From the NCBI RefSeq assembly GCF_000814765.1, contig NZ_JWIC01000003.1, forward strand, positions 69,501-133,500: a stretch of DNA of 64,000 nucleotides, given 5' to 3'. The DNA comes from Pseudoalteromonas luteoviolacea. Its GTDB lineage: Bacteria > Pseudomonadota > Gammaproteobacteria > Enterobacterales > Alteromonadaceae. Each line of letters begins with the position of its first letter. Positions within the stretch are counted from its first letter, which is position 1. A model generated the notes under the pieces. That model was not told the origin of the DNA, ran no database searches, and was given only the letters and a program-made list of their open reading frames with translations. Position numbers and translations under genes: made by a program. Positions 1 to 8,704 of this stretch are shown here, piece after piece.

Positions 1-381
1 TGCAATGAGCATCTGACCAAGCTCTTTAAGTTGCGCAGCAGTGACTGATGAGCCGTTTATAAAGCTTTTGCTACGGCCATTTCGGGTGATCACGCGGCGT
101 AAAATACAGTTTTGTTCATCGTCATCGAGCAGTAATTCTGAGAGAAACTTTTGTGCTTGCGGTAAGTTGCGAATGTCAAATTGCGCGGAGATCTCGGCTT
201 TACTGCTTTCAGGGCGGATAGCGTTAGCATCTGCACGCTCTCCAAGGCACAGAGATAGGGCGTCGATTGCGATTGATTTACCAGCGCCTGTCTCACCGGT
301 AATGGCGGTCATGCCAGATCGCCAGTCGATGTTAAGTTCACTGACTATGGCAAAGTTTTTAATTTGCAAACTAGTAAGCAT
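1..381 (-). CDS. recN: DNA repair protein RecN, N-terminal part (gene runs off the window start)
   Basis: RecN is an SMC-like ATPase that acts in recombinational repair of double-strand breaks. Only the first 127 codons are present. The translation starts MLTSLQIKNFAIVSELNIDW and carries the Walker A motif GETGAGKS near residue 30, both typical of the RecN N-terminus. The ATG at 381 is chosen because it gives the family's usual first residues. Two LexA boxes lie directly upstream (383-398 and 406-421), so SOS induction is expected. The rest of the gene lies outside the window, so its integrity cannot be judged. Confidence 0.95.
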   Translation of the reverse strand, partial: MLTSLQIKNFAIVSELNIDWRSGMTAITGETGAGKSIAIDALSLCLGERADANAIRPESSKAEISAQFDIRNLPQAQKFLSELLLDDDEQNCILRRVITRNGRSKSFINGSSVTAAQLKELGQMLIA

Positions 382-382
382 G

Positions 383-398
383 CTGTATATCCAAACAG
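383..398 (-). promoter_or_regulatory. LexA box proximal to recN
   Basis: The site reads CTGT-N8-ACAG (ctgtatatccaaacag), a perfect match to the gammaproteobacterial LexA core. It ends only one base before the recN start codon, so it covers the ribosome-binding region as well as the start of the transcript. Confidence 0.85.
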
Positions 399-405
399 TA
401 TTTTA

Positions 406-421
406 CTGTTAATTTATACAG
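406..421 (-). promoter_or_regulatory. LexA box distal to recN
   Basis: This is a second perfect CTGT-N8-ACAG site (ctgttaatttatacag), eight bases from the first. On the minus strand it contains a TATAAA that could be the -10 element, so a bound repressor would sit on the promoter. Paired LexA sites at recN are known from E. coli. Confidence 0.85.
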
Positions 422-442
422 CATTCTTTCAAAAAGCAACTT

Positions 443-1024
443 TTAATTGATGATGTCAGCAGCCTGTCTTGAATGAGGAGCGGCTTGATCATTACCATCA
501 TGAGACGCTTCTTCAGAATCAGAGCTTATCTCAGGCTCTGGCTCAATTTGCTCAAATGAGTCTGGCGTTTGTATGCGAGAAATGAGCGCTGGCAATATCT
601 CTGTGTAAAAGTTTTTATTATAAGCGATACCCGCAGAAGGTAGTTCTGCGGCAAATAAAAAGAGTTGCTCTGTTAATAAGTCCACCGTGTCATTGCTACG
701 ACACTTGTTCAGCTCAGAGCCCACTTGACTGAGTAAATGTTCACTGACTCTTTCGAGGCGAGCCAAGTTTTCCTCATTATGGGCTTGCACGACAAAAAAG
801 TTACCGACGATTGCATTGAACTTAGGCGCATGCTTTGGCCTAATGAGTTTGCAATCAACATACTCAGCTATTTTTCTTTTATAAAGTGATGTGATGTCTT
901 TTACACGCTCGTTAAAAATTTTTTTCTCAGCATCACGGGCTTTTTGTCGATTGTTTTCAATGACCATGTAAACGCCAAGGATAGTGATGAGCAGCACTAT
1001 CGATACAAACACTATGTAAGTCAT
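443..1024 (-). CDS. Hypothetical membrane-anchored protein
   Basis: I do not recognise a named family. The 193-residue product begins with a hydrophobic segment (about residues 3-21, YIVFVSIVLLITILGVYMVI) and then a charged, probably helical stretch, which suggests a single N-terminal membrane anchor with the rest in the cytoplasm. The last 35 residues are acidic and low in complexity (EPEPEISSDSEEASHD). It lies between recN and nadK on the same strand, 62 bases after nadK, and may be transcribed with nadK. No catalytic motif is visible. Confidence 0.7.
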   Translation of the reverse strand: MTYIVFVSIVLLITILGVYMVIENNRQKARDAEKKIFNERVKDITSLYKRKIAEYVDCKLIRPKHAPKFNAIVGNFFVVQAHNEENLARLERVSEHLLSQVGSELNKCRSNDTVDLLTEQLFLFAAELPSAGIAYNKNFYTEILPALISRIQTPDSFEQIEPEPEISSDSEEASHDGNDQAAPHSRQAADIIN

Positions 1025-1086
1025 GTTGTCTTACTTTTCCCTAAATTAGAAAATAAATCTGTCCTATTCTGCTTAACAAATTCACT

Positions 1087-1971
1087 TTAGTAAAGCCTAC
1101 TGCCCCAATTAAGTTTCTCTCTAAGAACATGGTAGTAGGAATAACTGGTTGGGTGGATCAAACGGAGCTTTTGAGCTGCTTTTTTTATGAGCACTTCGTC
1201 CCCCGGCAATAAAGCGAGCACAACATGACTATCGCAGCTTACTTGTAAGCTTGCGGTATTTTCAGGGCTGAGTTTTAGCTTTATTTCTTTGTTAGCATCC
1301 ACAACTAAAGGTCGACTAGAAAGGGTATGAGGAAACATCGGCACAAGTGCTACTGCATTGAGTTCTGGTGTTAGAATTGGCCCGCCACCTGAAAGAGAGT
1401 ATGCGGTGGAGCCGGTTGGTGTTGTCACGATTAACCCATCGGAGCGCTGAGAAAAAACAAACTGATCATCAATGAACGCCTCAAACTCAATCATATGCGC
1501 CACTTTATCTGCATGAAGCACGGCTTCGTTAACTGCTAAGTTGGCGCTTTTAAGCTGAGCATGACGATAAACTTCTACTTCCAATAAAAAGCGGTGCTCT
1601 TCAACAAACTTGCCACTGAGGACTTGTTCTAAGGCAGGTTCAAAATCATGGGGGTTCAAATCGGTCAAAAAGCCAAGGTTCCCGCGGTTTACACCGATAA
1701 CAGCGACATCAAAACGGGCGAGTACACGTGCTGCACCCAACATATTACCGTCACCGCCAACCACAATAGCAAGGTCACATTTTTCTCCCAGCTGTACGAG
1801 ATCGAGCAAATGCGCTTCTTGAAGTGCTTCTAATTGTTTGCCAGCACGGCGCTCGACAAAAACATCATAACCCAGTGCTTGCAAAAATGTATAAAGGCGA
1901 TGTAAGGTCTGAGCCGCGCCGTCATGATTCGGTTTGCCAATAAGGCCGATGGTGTTAAATGGAGTGCTCAT
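1087..1971 (-). CDS. nadK: NAD kinase
   Basis: NadK phosphorylates NAD to NADP in the cytoplasm using ATP. The 294-residue length is normal for the bacterial enzyme. The diagnostic GGDGN motif ([14 protein letters not shown], about residues 71-84), the NE/D motif (AVNEAVLH, about 147-154) and the glycine-rich [16 protein letters not shown] segment (about 184-199) are all intact. It sits next to recN as in many gammaproteobacteria and is divergent from hrcA. The ATG at 1971 gives the expected N-terminus ([19 protein letters not shown]). Confidence 0.97.
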   Translation of the reverse strand: MSTPFNTIGLIGKPNHDGAAQTLHRLYTFLQALGYDVFVERRAGKQLEALQEAHLLDLVQLGEKCDLAIVVGGDGNMLGAARVLARFDVAVIGVNRGNLGFLTDLNPHDFEPALEQVLSGKFVEEHRFLLEVEVYRHAQLKSANLAVNEAVLHADKVAHMIEFEAFIDDQFVFSQRSDGLIVTTPTGSTAYSLSGGGPILTPELNAVALVPMFPHTLSSRPLVVDANKEIKLKLSPENTASLQVSCDSHVVLALLPGDEVLIKKAAQKLRLIHPTSYSYYHVLREKLNWGSRLY

Positions 1972-2028
1972 TTTTTATGCAAATCCTTGGTGTATCATCT
2001 TCCCCAAGATTATCTTAAAATTGAAGTG

Positions 2029-2056
2029 CTTGAAACTTTGAAATTCACCCCAACAT
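2029..2056 (+). promoter_or_regulatory. Sigma-32-type promoter for hrcA
   Basis: CTTGAA at 2029-2034 is followed after 13 bases by CCCCAACAT at 2048-2056, close to the heat-shock consensus CTTGAA-N13-17-CCCCATNT. The predicted transcript start (about 2062-2064) falls right at the hrcA ATG at 2065, so the message would be almost leaderless. Confidence 0.65.
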
Positions 2057-2064
2057 AAAGATTT

Positions 2065-3009
2065 ATGAAATTAAGTGCTCGTGATAAACAAGTTTTCTCG
2101 GCTGTAATGACACTTTACTGTAACGGTGAAGGGATGCCAGTTGCCTCTAGTAAGATAGCAAAAATGAAAGGCATGGCGATATGTTCGGCCACTGTGCGCA
2201 ATGCGATGGCACGGTTAGAAAACCATGGATTACTCTTTTCCCCTCATACATCAGCTGGGCGTGTGCCGTCTGATGTTGGGATTAAATATTGGCTTCAAGA
2301 ATATTTTGAATTAGATAATATCGCGACTTACTGGCAGCCTGCACAAGAGCAATTGGTGACGTTAGCGCATTCGTTGAGCCAACACTATCAGGTTTGTTGT
2401 GTGGTTGGCTTGCCACAAGTGAGTAGTCAAAAGGTCTTTCGTGTTGAGGTGTTAGACTTTGACCGAAAGCACTGGCTAGTTTTATTGATTGATAAAGCTG
2501 GGCAATCCCAAAATATTTGTATTAATAAGCCGGCCGTAAACTCCGATGAAATGCGCTACCAGTTTGCATTGTGGATGAATACAGTATTTAGCCAGCAAAC
2601 CTTGAAAGAAGGCTTGCATCGTATGCGTGCGATGGCGAATACAGCGATGCCTGATTGCCGAGAGTTACTAACTCAATGGACGCGAGAGTTGAGTTTACAA
2701 CTAGGTACTGATAATAGCATCGTGGTTGGGGAGCGGCATATTTACAATCGCTTAGAGCAGGGCTCTGATGTCAGCTTGGGCGTGCCATTTTTACATCAAG
2801 TTGAAGATAAATTAGCGTTTCGTAATGGCATTTCTGTGTTGTTAGGAAGCGAAATTGATACTGACAACTTATCAAGGTATGTTGTGCTAAGTGTGCCTTA
2901 TTTTATGGATCAAGAATATCAAAGCCGTTTTTGTGTTGTGTGCCCTGCTGAGGCGCCAATTGAAGCAATAATTGATGAATTTAGCCGGATAGAGCAAAAA
3001 GACTCTTGA
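2065..3009 (+). CDS. hrcA: HrcA-family heat-shock transcriptional repressor
   Basis: HrcA proteins bind the CIRCE operator and repress chaperone genes. The N-terminal winged helix is clear: [17 protein letters not shown] near residues 42-58, then [12 protein letters not shown], the family's signature turn. The C-terminal region keeps weaker family features, including GERHIYN and LLGSEID. At 314 residues it is slightly shorter than typical HrcA (about 340). It lies directly upstream of grpE, the classical hrcA-grpE order. I see no CIRCE element (TTAGCACTC-N9-GAGTGCTAA) near hrcA or grpE, but both have sigma-32-like promoters. The next Met would cut into the first helix, so the start at 2065 is kept. 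Confidence 0.8.
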   Translation: MKLSARDKQVFSAVMTLYCNGEGMPVASSKIAKMKGMAICSATVRNAMARLENHGLLFSPHTSAGRVPSDVGIKYWLQEYFELDNIATYWQPAQEQLVTLAHSLSQHYQVCCVVGLPQVSSQKVFRVEVLDFDRKHWLVLLIDKAGQSQNICINKPAVNSDEMRYQFALWMNTVFSQQTLKEGLHRMRAMANTAMPDCRELLTQWTRELSLQLGTDNSIVVGERHIYNRLEQGSDVSLGVPFLHQVEDKLAFRNGISVLLGSEIDTDNLSRYVVLSVPYFMDQEYQSRFCVVCPAEAPIEAIIDEFSRIEQKDS

Positions 3010-3030
3010 AACTAAAAAATCCATCCCCAT
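3005..3030 (+). promoter_or_regulatory. Sigma-32 promoter for grpE
   Basis: CTTGAA at 3005-3010 and CCCCAT at 3025-3030, separated by 14 bases, match the RpoH consensus exactly. The -35 element overlaps the hrcA stop codon (TGA 3007-3009). The expected transcript would start near 3038, giving a leader of about 30 bases with the ribosome-binding site CGGAG ahead of the grpE ATG. Confidence 0.85.
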
Positions 3031-3067
3031 AATTACGGCAGTTGTAAAGAATCGGAGATTAACTTTC

Positions 3068-3676
3068 ATGTCTGAGCAGACAAAAGCACCAGAGCAGGAA
3101 CACGAAACTGCACAAGAAGAAGTAGTAGAACAAGCTGCTGAAGCGCAAGCACAGGAAGAAGCGCCACAGTCTGAACAAGGCGAAATAAGCCCTGAAGAGG
3201 AAATTGCTGGTTTATACGCTGAGCTTGAAGCTGCAAAGCAAACAATTGAAGGCCAAAAAGACGGTGTTGTGCGTGCTGCGGCAGAAGTAGAAAATATGCG
3301 TCGTCGCGCAGCACAAGATGTTGAGAAAGCACACAAGTTTGCACTTGAGAAATTCTCAAACGAATTGTTACCTGTGATTGATAACTTAGAGCGTGCAATT
3401 GAATTTGCAGATAAAGAAAATGAAGCAACTAAATCTATCCTAGAAGGGATTGAGATGACGTTAAAAAGCTTCGAAGATGCCCTTGGTAAGTTTGGTGTTG
3501 AAGCGGTTAACCCGCAAGGTGAAATTTTCTCTCCTGAGTTCCATCAAGCAATGTCAATGCAACCAAGTGCGGATGTGGCCCCAAATACAGTACTTGCTGT
3601 TATGCAAAAAGGGTACACTCTGAACGGCCGTTTACTTCGTCCGGCAATGGTTATGGTTTCTAAAGCTGCAGAATAA
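3068..3676 (+). CDS. grpE: Nucleotide exchange factor GrpE
   Basis: GrpE releases ADP from DnaK in the Hsp70 chaperone cycle. The 202-residue product has an acidic, Gln/Glu-rich N-terminal tail (about residues 1-45), a long coiled-coil helix around residues 50-110 ([18 protein letters not shown]) and the C-terminal beta domain with the signature from about 175 ([20 protein letters not shown]). It is transcribed from its own sigma-32 promoter and ends in a strong terminator. dnaK and dnaJ are not adjacent. Confidence 0.97.
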   Translation: MSEQTKAPEQEHETAQEEVVEQAAEAQAQEEAPQSEQGEISPEEEIAGLYAELEAAKQTIEGQKDGVVRAAAEVENMRRRAAQDVEKAHKFALEKFSNELLPVIDNLERAIEFADKENEATKSILEGIEMTLKSFEDALGKFGVEAVNPQGEIFSPEFHQAMSMQPSADVAPNTVLAVMQKGYTLNGRLLRPAMVMVSKAAE

Positions 3677-3700
3677 CCTGTTCAGTTATGATTATAAAAG

Positions 3701-3722
3701 CCCGCTTTGTGCGGGTTTTTTT
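3701..3722 (+). terminator. Rho-independent terminator after grpE
   Basis: The stem CCCGC-TTTGT-GCGGG is followed by a run of seven T residues, 25 bases after the grpE stop. Confidence 0.9.
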
Positions 3723-3849
3723 ATTTTTTCCGCTCCAACAATGATTCAAAGTGATTTATGCTTAGTGAGGTAACAATAGGCTAGTGACTGCTTTGAAGGG
3801 TAAGCAGTTACATCTTAAATTGGTCGAAAAACAGTAAGTAGGAAGTATT

Positions 3850-4647
3850 ATGAAACGAGTTGTTGCTTGCATGGTTGCTACGTTGCTCATCGCTGGATGT
3901 AAAACATCACCCACAGGAAGAACGCAATATATGATGTACTCCGAGCAGAAAATGAATGAGCTTGGGGTTGCGGGATTTGAACAAATCAAAAATGAACAAC
4001 AAATTGAAGCGGATGTTAAGACAAACCAATATGTTAAGTGTATAGCCAATGCACTGGTCGATCAGCTGCCGAATCAATATTCGAAGCAAAATTGGGAAGT
4101 CGTGGTATTTAAGGACGACAGTGCGAATGCATTTGCACTACCAGGTGGCAAGATTGGTGTGCATACCGGTTTACTCAAAGTGGCAAAAGACCAACATCAG
4201 CTGGCTGCAGTTATGGGGCATGAAGTTGGTCATGTTATAGCACAACATGCGAATGAGCGAATGACACAAAATGGACTATTACAGGCTGGATTGCAACTGA
4301 GTAATACTGTGATGGAAATGAATAATGTTCAGTCTCGTAATACTATTATGCAAGGGTTGGGTCTGGGCGCGCAAGTGGGCTTAACACTGCCATTTGGTCG
4401 TTCACATGAAAGTGAAGCTGATGTGATAGGGCTCGATCTGATGGCCAAGGCTGGATTCAAACCGATTGGTGCTGTTGAACTGTGGCAAAATATGGAAAAG
4501 TTAGGTGGAGATAGGCCTATGGAGTTTTTATCGACACACCCGTCACCTGACAATCGAATTGAAAAACTCAATAGTAAAATAGCAAAGGCGAATAGCGTTT
4601 ATAAAGCAGCTCAACAAAAAGGGTTGCGTCCACAGTGTCGGATTTGA
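3850..4647 (+). CDS. M48-family metalloprotease lipoprotein (LoiP/YcaL-like)
   Basis: This is a zinc endopeptidase of the M48 family, probably anchored in the outer membrane and acting in envelope protein quality control. The N-terminus is a lipoprotein signal ending in the lipobox LIAGC (Cys about 17). The HEXXH zinc motif is in GHEVGHVIAQHAN (about residues 118-130) and the third ligand is in SHESEADVIG (about 180-189). Its 265-residue length fits the YcaL/LoiP group. It is followed on the opposite strand by another metalloprotease-like gene. The specific substrate cannot be inferred. Confidence 0.9.
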   Translation: MKRVVACMVATLLIAGCKTSPTGRTQYMMYSEQKMNELGVAGFEQIKNEQQIEADVKTNQYVKCIANALVDQLPNQYSKQNWEVVVFKDDSANAFALPGGKIGVHTGLLKVAKDQHQLAAVMGHEVGHVIAQHANERMTQNGLLQAGLQLSNTVMEMNNVQSRNTIMQGLGLGAQVGLTLPFGRSHESEADVIGLDLMAKAGFKPIGAVELWQNMEKLGGDRPMEFLSTHPSPDNRIEKLNSKIAKANSVYKAAQQKGLRPQCRI

Positions 4648-4690
4648 ATGTAGGTATGACTGAGGTCGAGCAAACTCGCTTTGCCTCAAA

Positions 4691-5197
4691 TTACTTGTAA
4701 AAATTGAGGGCTAACTCATCTAATACGATGAAAAGTCGTAAATCCAACTCTAACTGATGATAATCAGCTTCCATATTACAGCACAGTTTATAAAAAGCTT
4801 TGTCGTGGTCGGCATGTTTAAAGTGTGCTAACTCGTGCACAATTAAAGCGCGTAATATTGCTTCGGGCGCGTATTTTAGTTGGTTGTTTAAAGCTATGTC
4901 GTATCGCGCTTTGATTTTTTGGCCATGGCGATGTTGCTTTTGAGTGTGTGTACCGAGTGTCCCTTTCATCATGTCCGTATGTTTAGTGAAGCTGACACTA
5001 TTCAATCGTGGCGTATTTTTTAAAAAACGCTGTTTGATATCAGTACAATATTGGTATAACGCTTGCTGATTTTGCAGCTGGTGGCCGCAAGGGTATTTAG
5101 TTTTGAAATAGGTCTGTAATTGATTATTTTTAATCAAAGATGCAATTTGGGCTTGTAAATTTTCAGGGTAGTGCTGGAAATACTTTAATTGCTGCAT
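4691..5197 (-). CDS. YgjP-like (DUF45) metal-dependent hydrolase
   Basis: The 168-residue protein carries HELAHFKHADHDKAFY (about residues 119-134), which is the HEXXH zinc site plus the downstream His of the YgjP/WLM group of predicted metallopeptidases. No signal peptide is visible, so it is probably cytoplasmic. It is shorter than E. coli YgjP-type proteins and lacks an obvious long N-terminal barrel. It converges on the M48 lipoprotein gene. The function of the group is poorly established. Confidence 0.75.
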   Translation of the reverse strand: MQQLKYFQHYPENLQAQIASLIKNNQLQTYFKTKYPCGHQLQNQQALYQYCTDIKQRFLKNTPRLNSVSFTKHTDMMKGTLGTHTQKQHRHGQKIKARYDIALNNQLKYAPEAILRALIVHELAHFKHADHDKAFYKLCCNMEADYHQLELDLRLFIVLDELALNFYK

Positions 5198-5768
5198 TGG
5201 TAATTTTTGTCTATAAGCGGATATTTGGGCGAGCTATTATAGCGTAAGGGTAATGCAAATGTATAAAGCAAGTTGTCTATGTAAAGGCAGTTAGTGGTTA
5301 ACGAGTCTATTGATAATATTGTCATTTTTCTTTATATCTGAAGTCGTTGCTGGTCAAGTATTGATATTTTTACGCGATTGAATCAGAAAAGCTAAGACAT
5401 TGTATAAAAATGTTTTTTCTTTACATAGCACCACCGAAGATGTGCCTGAAAAGTGGCTGCTCAGCTTAGATGTTATCGGCTCTGACACCAAGTGAGTGTT
5501 TATCACTGAGATAAAGTAGGAGAGAAGTGTGACACTTTTAATTTCTAGGCACCCAGCTGTTATTTTCATTCTGTACTTAACTTCCAGCGGGCGACGCTGG
5601 TGGGCCGTTCCCTTGTAGGGCCGGGCAATAAGATATGCCGACTGTGAAATCGTTCTTCTCCACCCCCATGTACTTTTGGAAGTTGACGTTGTAAGTTAGA
5701 AATTTAATCCAGCATTGCTTTTATTAACACCGAGTTCATTTTGACGCTTATCAGTATGCTGTGCGTTT
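5198..5768. other. Gene-free region between the YgjP-like and DUF72 genes
   Basis: These 570 bases contain no convincing gene. A minus-strand frame at 5354-5569 (71 codons) is open, but it has no clear ribosome-binding site or family resemblance, and its frame continues upstream across the GC-rich element at 5579-5684. The two could belong to one conserved non-coding or decayed element. Nothing else is recognisable. Confidence 0.5.
5579..5684. repeat. Inverted-repeat-bounded element (candidate dispersed repeat)
   Basis: The perfect 8-base arms AACTTCCA (5579-5586) and TGGAAGTT (5677-5684) bracket 106 bases that are richer in G+C than the flanks. Inside, CCAGC-GGGCGAC-GCTGG (5584-5600) could form a small hairpin. 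The architecture fits a MITE-like or REP-like intergenic repeat. I have the impression of similar sequence elsewhere in Pseudoalteromonas, but that is memory only, and there is one copy in this window. Confidence 0.45.
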
Positions 5769-6629
5769 TCATAATAATGTTTGTTGCTGTGGTTGTTGCT
5801 CGGCGGGGAAAGGCAGTAACACCTTATGCTCAATGCCTAAATCTTGGATAAATTGCCGTGCTAATAAAGGGGCGTCGTAATTGTCCGCCGTGTGGAAAAA
5901 CACGATGGGCTCTTTACCTTCCGCGAGCCAAGTATGGATTTTTTTGAGCCAAGGCTGATAAAAAGGGCGATTATTCTCAAGTGCAGAGCAACCTACAAAA
6001 CGCAACATAGGCCGCTCCCCGGTCGCAATGACGTTAACTGGGACTCGGGGTTTTTTGCGCTGTGCGTCTACAATTGCAGGTGTGCTTGGCACTTCGCTGA
6101 ATAAAGGACGCGTATCCATCATGATGCGGTTAATACCTTTACTCATCAAAAATTGGTTTAAGCGCTTTTCATTATCGTCTTTTCGAAAAAATGCTAAGTT
6201 GCGTACTTCTATACCTAAACAAAGCTCGCTGGGCAATTGAGCGGCAAAATTTTGTATCCTTGGGAGATGCTCGGGTCCACAACTTGCTGGTAACTGCAGC
6301 ATGACCATACCAATGTGCTCGAATAGCGGTGCAAACAGGCTTAACCATGTGTCGAGTTCTCTTTGACAGTTTTGCAGGGCTAATTCATGAGATATTTGTT
6401 TAGGGAGCTTAAACGTAAACTTAAAATCGTCTGTGACGGCATTTCTCCATTGTAAAACGGTGTCAGGTTTTGGATTAGCGTAAAACGTTGTATTGCCCTC
6501 AACACTATTAAACATGGTGGCATATTCACGGAGCATATTTGCATTACTACAGTGCTGGCTAAAAAATCTTCCCTTCCAGTGAGATGAGCTCCATTGTGGG
6601 CAACCTAAATACAACATAATTCTCTTCAT
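5769..6629 (-). CDS. DUF72 (YecE-like) TIM-barrel protein
   Basis: The protein belongs to the DUF72/YecE family, TIM-barrel proteins of uncertain function. The characteristic start LYLGCPQWSSSHWKGRFF, the FNSVEGNTTFYANP segment, FKFTFKLPKQISHE and the C-terminal FFHTADNYDAPLLA are all present. A longer frame reaches a TTG at 6677, but family members begin just before the LGCPQW strand. I therefore prefer the ATG at 6629 (286 residues), with 6617 as an alternative preceded by a purine-rich AAGAG. It is divergent from aspS. Confidence 0.85.
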   Translation of the reverse strand: MKRIMLYLGCPQWSSSHWKGRFFSQHCSNANMLREYATMFNSVEGNTTFYANPKPDTVLQWRNAVTDDFKFTFKLPKQISHELALQNCQRELDTWLSLFAPLFEHIGMVMLQLPASCGPEHLPRIQNFAAQLPSELCLGIEVRNLAFFRKDDNEKRLNQFLMSKGINRIMMDTRPLFSEVPSTPAIVDAQRKKPRVPVNVIATGERPMLRFVGCSALENNRPFYQPWLKKIHTWLAEGKEPIVFFHTADNYDAPLLARQFIQDLGIEHKVLLPFPAEQQPQQQTLL

Positions 6630-6811
6630 CGGTGTTTTTTTTGAGTTTAACAAATTGAGAGTACCTAAAAAAATCAACTTTGCGAAGATTCCTTGCTTTA
6701 TAAGGATGACAAAGCCCCCCAGTTTTATATAATTGGCGATTATTTTTGTTAATTACGATAGCTATAGGCTGGATAGCACTTTTCATGCAAGCCTAAGCAA
6801 ATAGGAACGAT

Positions 6812-8593
6812 ATGCGCTCTATATACTGCGGAAATTTAAATAAGGACCACGTAGGTCAAGAAGTCGAATTATGTGGTTGGATCAATAAGCGCCGTGACTT
6901 AGGTGGATTAATTTTCGTCGACTTAAGAGACCGTGAAGGCTTGGTTCAAGTTGTTTTTGACCCAGAAGTTGAAGGCTTGATGGACGTTGCTAATACGCTG
7001 CGCCAAGAGTTTTGTGTGAAAGTGACAGGTAGTGTGCGTGCAAGACCTGACAGCCAAGTTAACAAAGACATGGCAACGGGTGAAGTTGAAATCTTAGGCA
7101 CAGGCCTTGAGATCATTAACCGCTCTGAGCCTTTGCCGTTAGACTTTAATCAGCAAAACTCAGAAGAGCGTCGTCTTAAATACCGTTATTTAGACCTTCG
7201 CCGTTTAGAGATGAGCGATCGTATTAAGCTACGTGCAAAAGCATCAAGCTTCGTGCGTCGTTTCCTAGATACTAATGATTTCCTAGACATTGAGACGCCA
7301 GTACTGACGAAAGCGACACCTGAAGGTGCGCGTGATTACCTAGTCCCAAGTCGTGTTCACAAAGGCAGCTTCTATGCATTGCCTCAATCACCACAGCTGT
7401 TCAAGCAGTTGTTAATGATGTCTGGATTCGACCGTTATTATCAAATCGTAAAATGTTTCCGTGATGAAGACTTACGTGCCGATAGACAGCCAGAATTCAC
7501 CCAAATCGATTTAGAAACGTCATTCATGAGTTCTGACCAAGTGCGTGAAGTCACTGAGCGTATGATCCGTGAAATGTGGCAAGAGCTACTAAACGTTGAC
7601 CTTGGTGAGTTTCCAACTATGCCATACGCTGAAGCGATGCGCCGTTTCGGTTCAGACAAGCCCGATTTACGTAACCCATTAGAGCTTATCGACGTTGCAG
7701 ATATTGTTAAAGATGTCGAGTTCAAAGTTCTAGCTGGTCCTGCTAACGATGAGAAAGGTCGTGTTGCCGTACTAACAGTACCAGGTGGTGCCGAACTATC
7801 TCGTAAGCAAATCGACGAATATACGAAGTTTGTTGGTATTTACGGCGCGAAAGGCCTTGCTTGGATGAAGGTTAATGACCGTGAAGCAGGTATGGAAGGT
7901 GTGCAATCACCGATTGCTAAATTCCTAAACGAAGATGTGATCAGTGCATTACTAGAGCGCACTAACGCGCAAACTGGCGACATCATTCTATTTGGTGCAG
8001 ACAAGCGCAACGTGGTTAATGAAGCGATGGGTGCACTGCGTTTAAAAGTGGGTTTGGACAGAGAGATCACTGATCTGAACAAGTGGGCGCCGCTTTGGGT
8101 TGTTGACTTCCCTATGTTTGAAGAAGATGACGAAGGTAACTTACACGCGGTACACCATCCGTTCACAGCACCGAAGGACATCAGTGCACAAGAGCTAGAA
8201 GCAAACCCAGCGGTTGCGATTTCTGATGCGTACGATATGGTGCTTAACGGCTATGAAGTTGGTGGCGGTTCAGTACGTATCCACAATAACGAAATGCAGC
8301 AAGCAGCGTTCAGAATTTTAGGTATTGAAGAGCAAGAGCAGCAAGACAAGTTTGGTTTCTTACTTGATGCACTGAAGTACGGTACACCACCACATGCTGG
8401 CCTAGCATTTGGTCTTGACCGTCTAGTAATGCTTTTATGTGGTACTGATAACATTCGTGACGTCATTGCATTCCCTAAAACAACACAAGCGTCTTGTTTA
8501 ATGACTAATGCGCCAAGTGTTGCAAACCCTGATGCACTGACTGAGCTAGCAATTGCAGTACAAGCACAGCAAGAACAAAGTGAAGAGCAGTAA
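6812..8593 (+). CDS. aspS: Aspartate--tRNA ligase
   Basis: This class II aminoacyl-tRNA synthetase charges tRNA-Asp. The 593-residue length matches the bacterial type. It has the N-terminal anticodon-binding OB fold ([15 protein letters not shown], about residues 19-33), class II motif 2 ([19 protein letters not shown], about 215-233) and motif 3 near the C-terminus ([14 protein letters not shown]). The large GAD insertion typical of bacterial AspRS lies between motifs 2 and 3. It is a single gene with its own terminator. Confidence 0.98.
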   Translation: MRSIYCGNLNKDHVGQEVELCGWINKRRDLGGLIFVDLRDREGLVQVVFDPEVEGLMDVANTLRQEFCVKVTGSVRARPDSQVNKDMATGEVEILGTGLEIINRSEPLPLDFNQQNSEERRLKYRYLDLRRLEMSDRIKLRAKASSFVRRFLDTNDFLDIETPVLTKATPEGARDYLVPSRVHKGSFYALPQSPQLFKQLLMMSGFDRYYQIVKCFRDEDLRADRQPEFTQIDLETSFMSSDQVREVTERMIREMWQELLNVDLGEFPTMPYAEAMRRFGSDKPDLRNPLELIDVADIVKDVEFKVLAGPANDEKGRVAVLTVPGGAELSRKQIDEYTKFVGIYGAKGLAWMKVNDREAGMEGVQSPIAKFLNEDVISALLERTNAQTGDIILFGADKRNVVNEAMGALRLKVGLDREITDLNKWAPLWVVDFPMFEEDDEGNLHAVHHPFTAPKDISAQELEANPAVAISDAYDMVLNGYEVGGGSVRIHNNEMQQAAFRILGIEEQEQQDKFGFLLDALKYGTPPHAGLAFGLDRLVMLLCGTDNIRDVIAFPKTTQASCLMTNAPSVANPDALTELAIAVQAQQEQSEEQ

Positions 8594-8613
8594 TCACTGA
8601 CTTACTTTGAAAA

Positions 8614-8638
8614 GGCGGCTTTAATAGCCGCCTTTTTT
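8614..8638 (+). terminator. Rho-independent terminator after aspS
   Basis: The stem GGCGGCT-TTAAT-AGCCGCC is followed by six T residues. It separates aspS from the ruvCAB promoter, which starts three bases later. Confidence 0.93.
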
Positions 8639-8640
8639 GT

Positions 8641-8669
8641 TTAACAACTGGAAATCCATACAGTATTTT
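8641..8669 (+). promoter_or_regulatory. ruvCAB promoter with LexA-like box in the spacer
   Basis: TTAACA (8641-8646) and TATTTT (8664-8669) are separated by 17 bases. The spacer contains CTGG-N8-ACAG (8648-8663), one base off the LexA core and with the same CTGG half that I recall for the E. coli ruvAB SOS box. A repressor bound here would occlude RNA polymerase. Confidence 0.65.
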
Positions 8670-8704
8670 GGCATGATGTTGAAAAAAGCAAAGAGGGCAG
8701 TGCC

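Noticed and set aside
41-412. Plus-strand gene at the window start
   Set aside because: It is antisense to recN, which has clear family motifs and LexA boxes.
5354-5569. 71-codon protein gene on the minus strand
   Set aside because: No ribosome-binding site or recognisable family; its frame continues into the inverted-repeat element.
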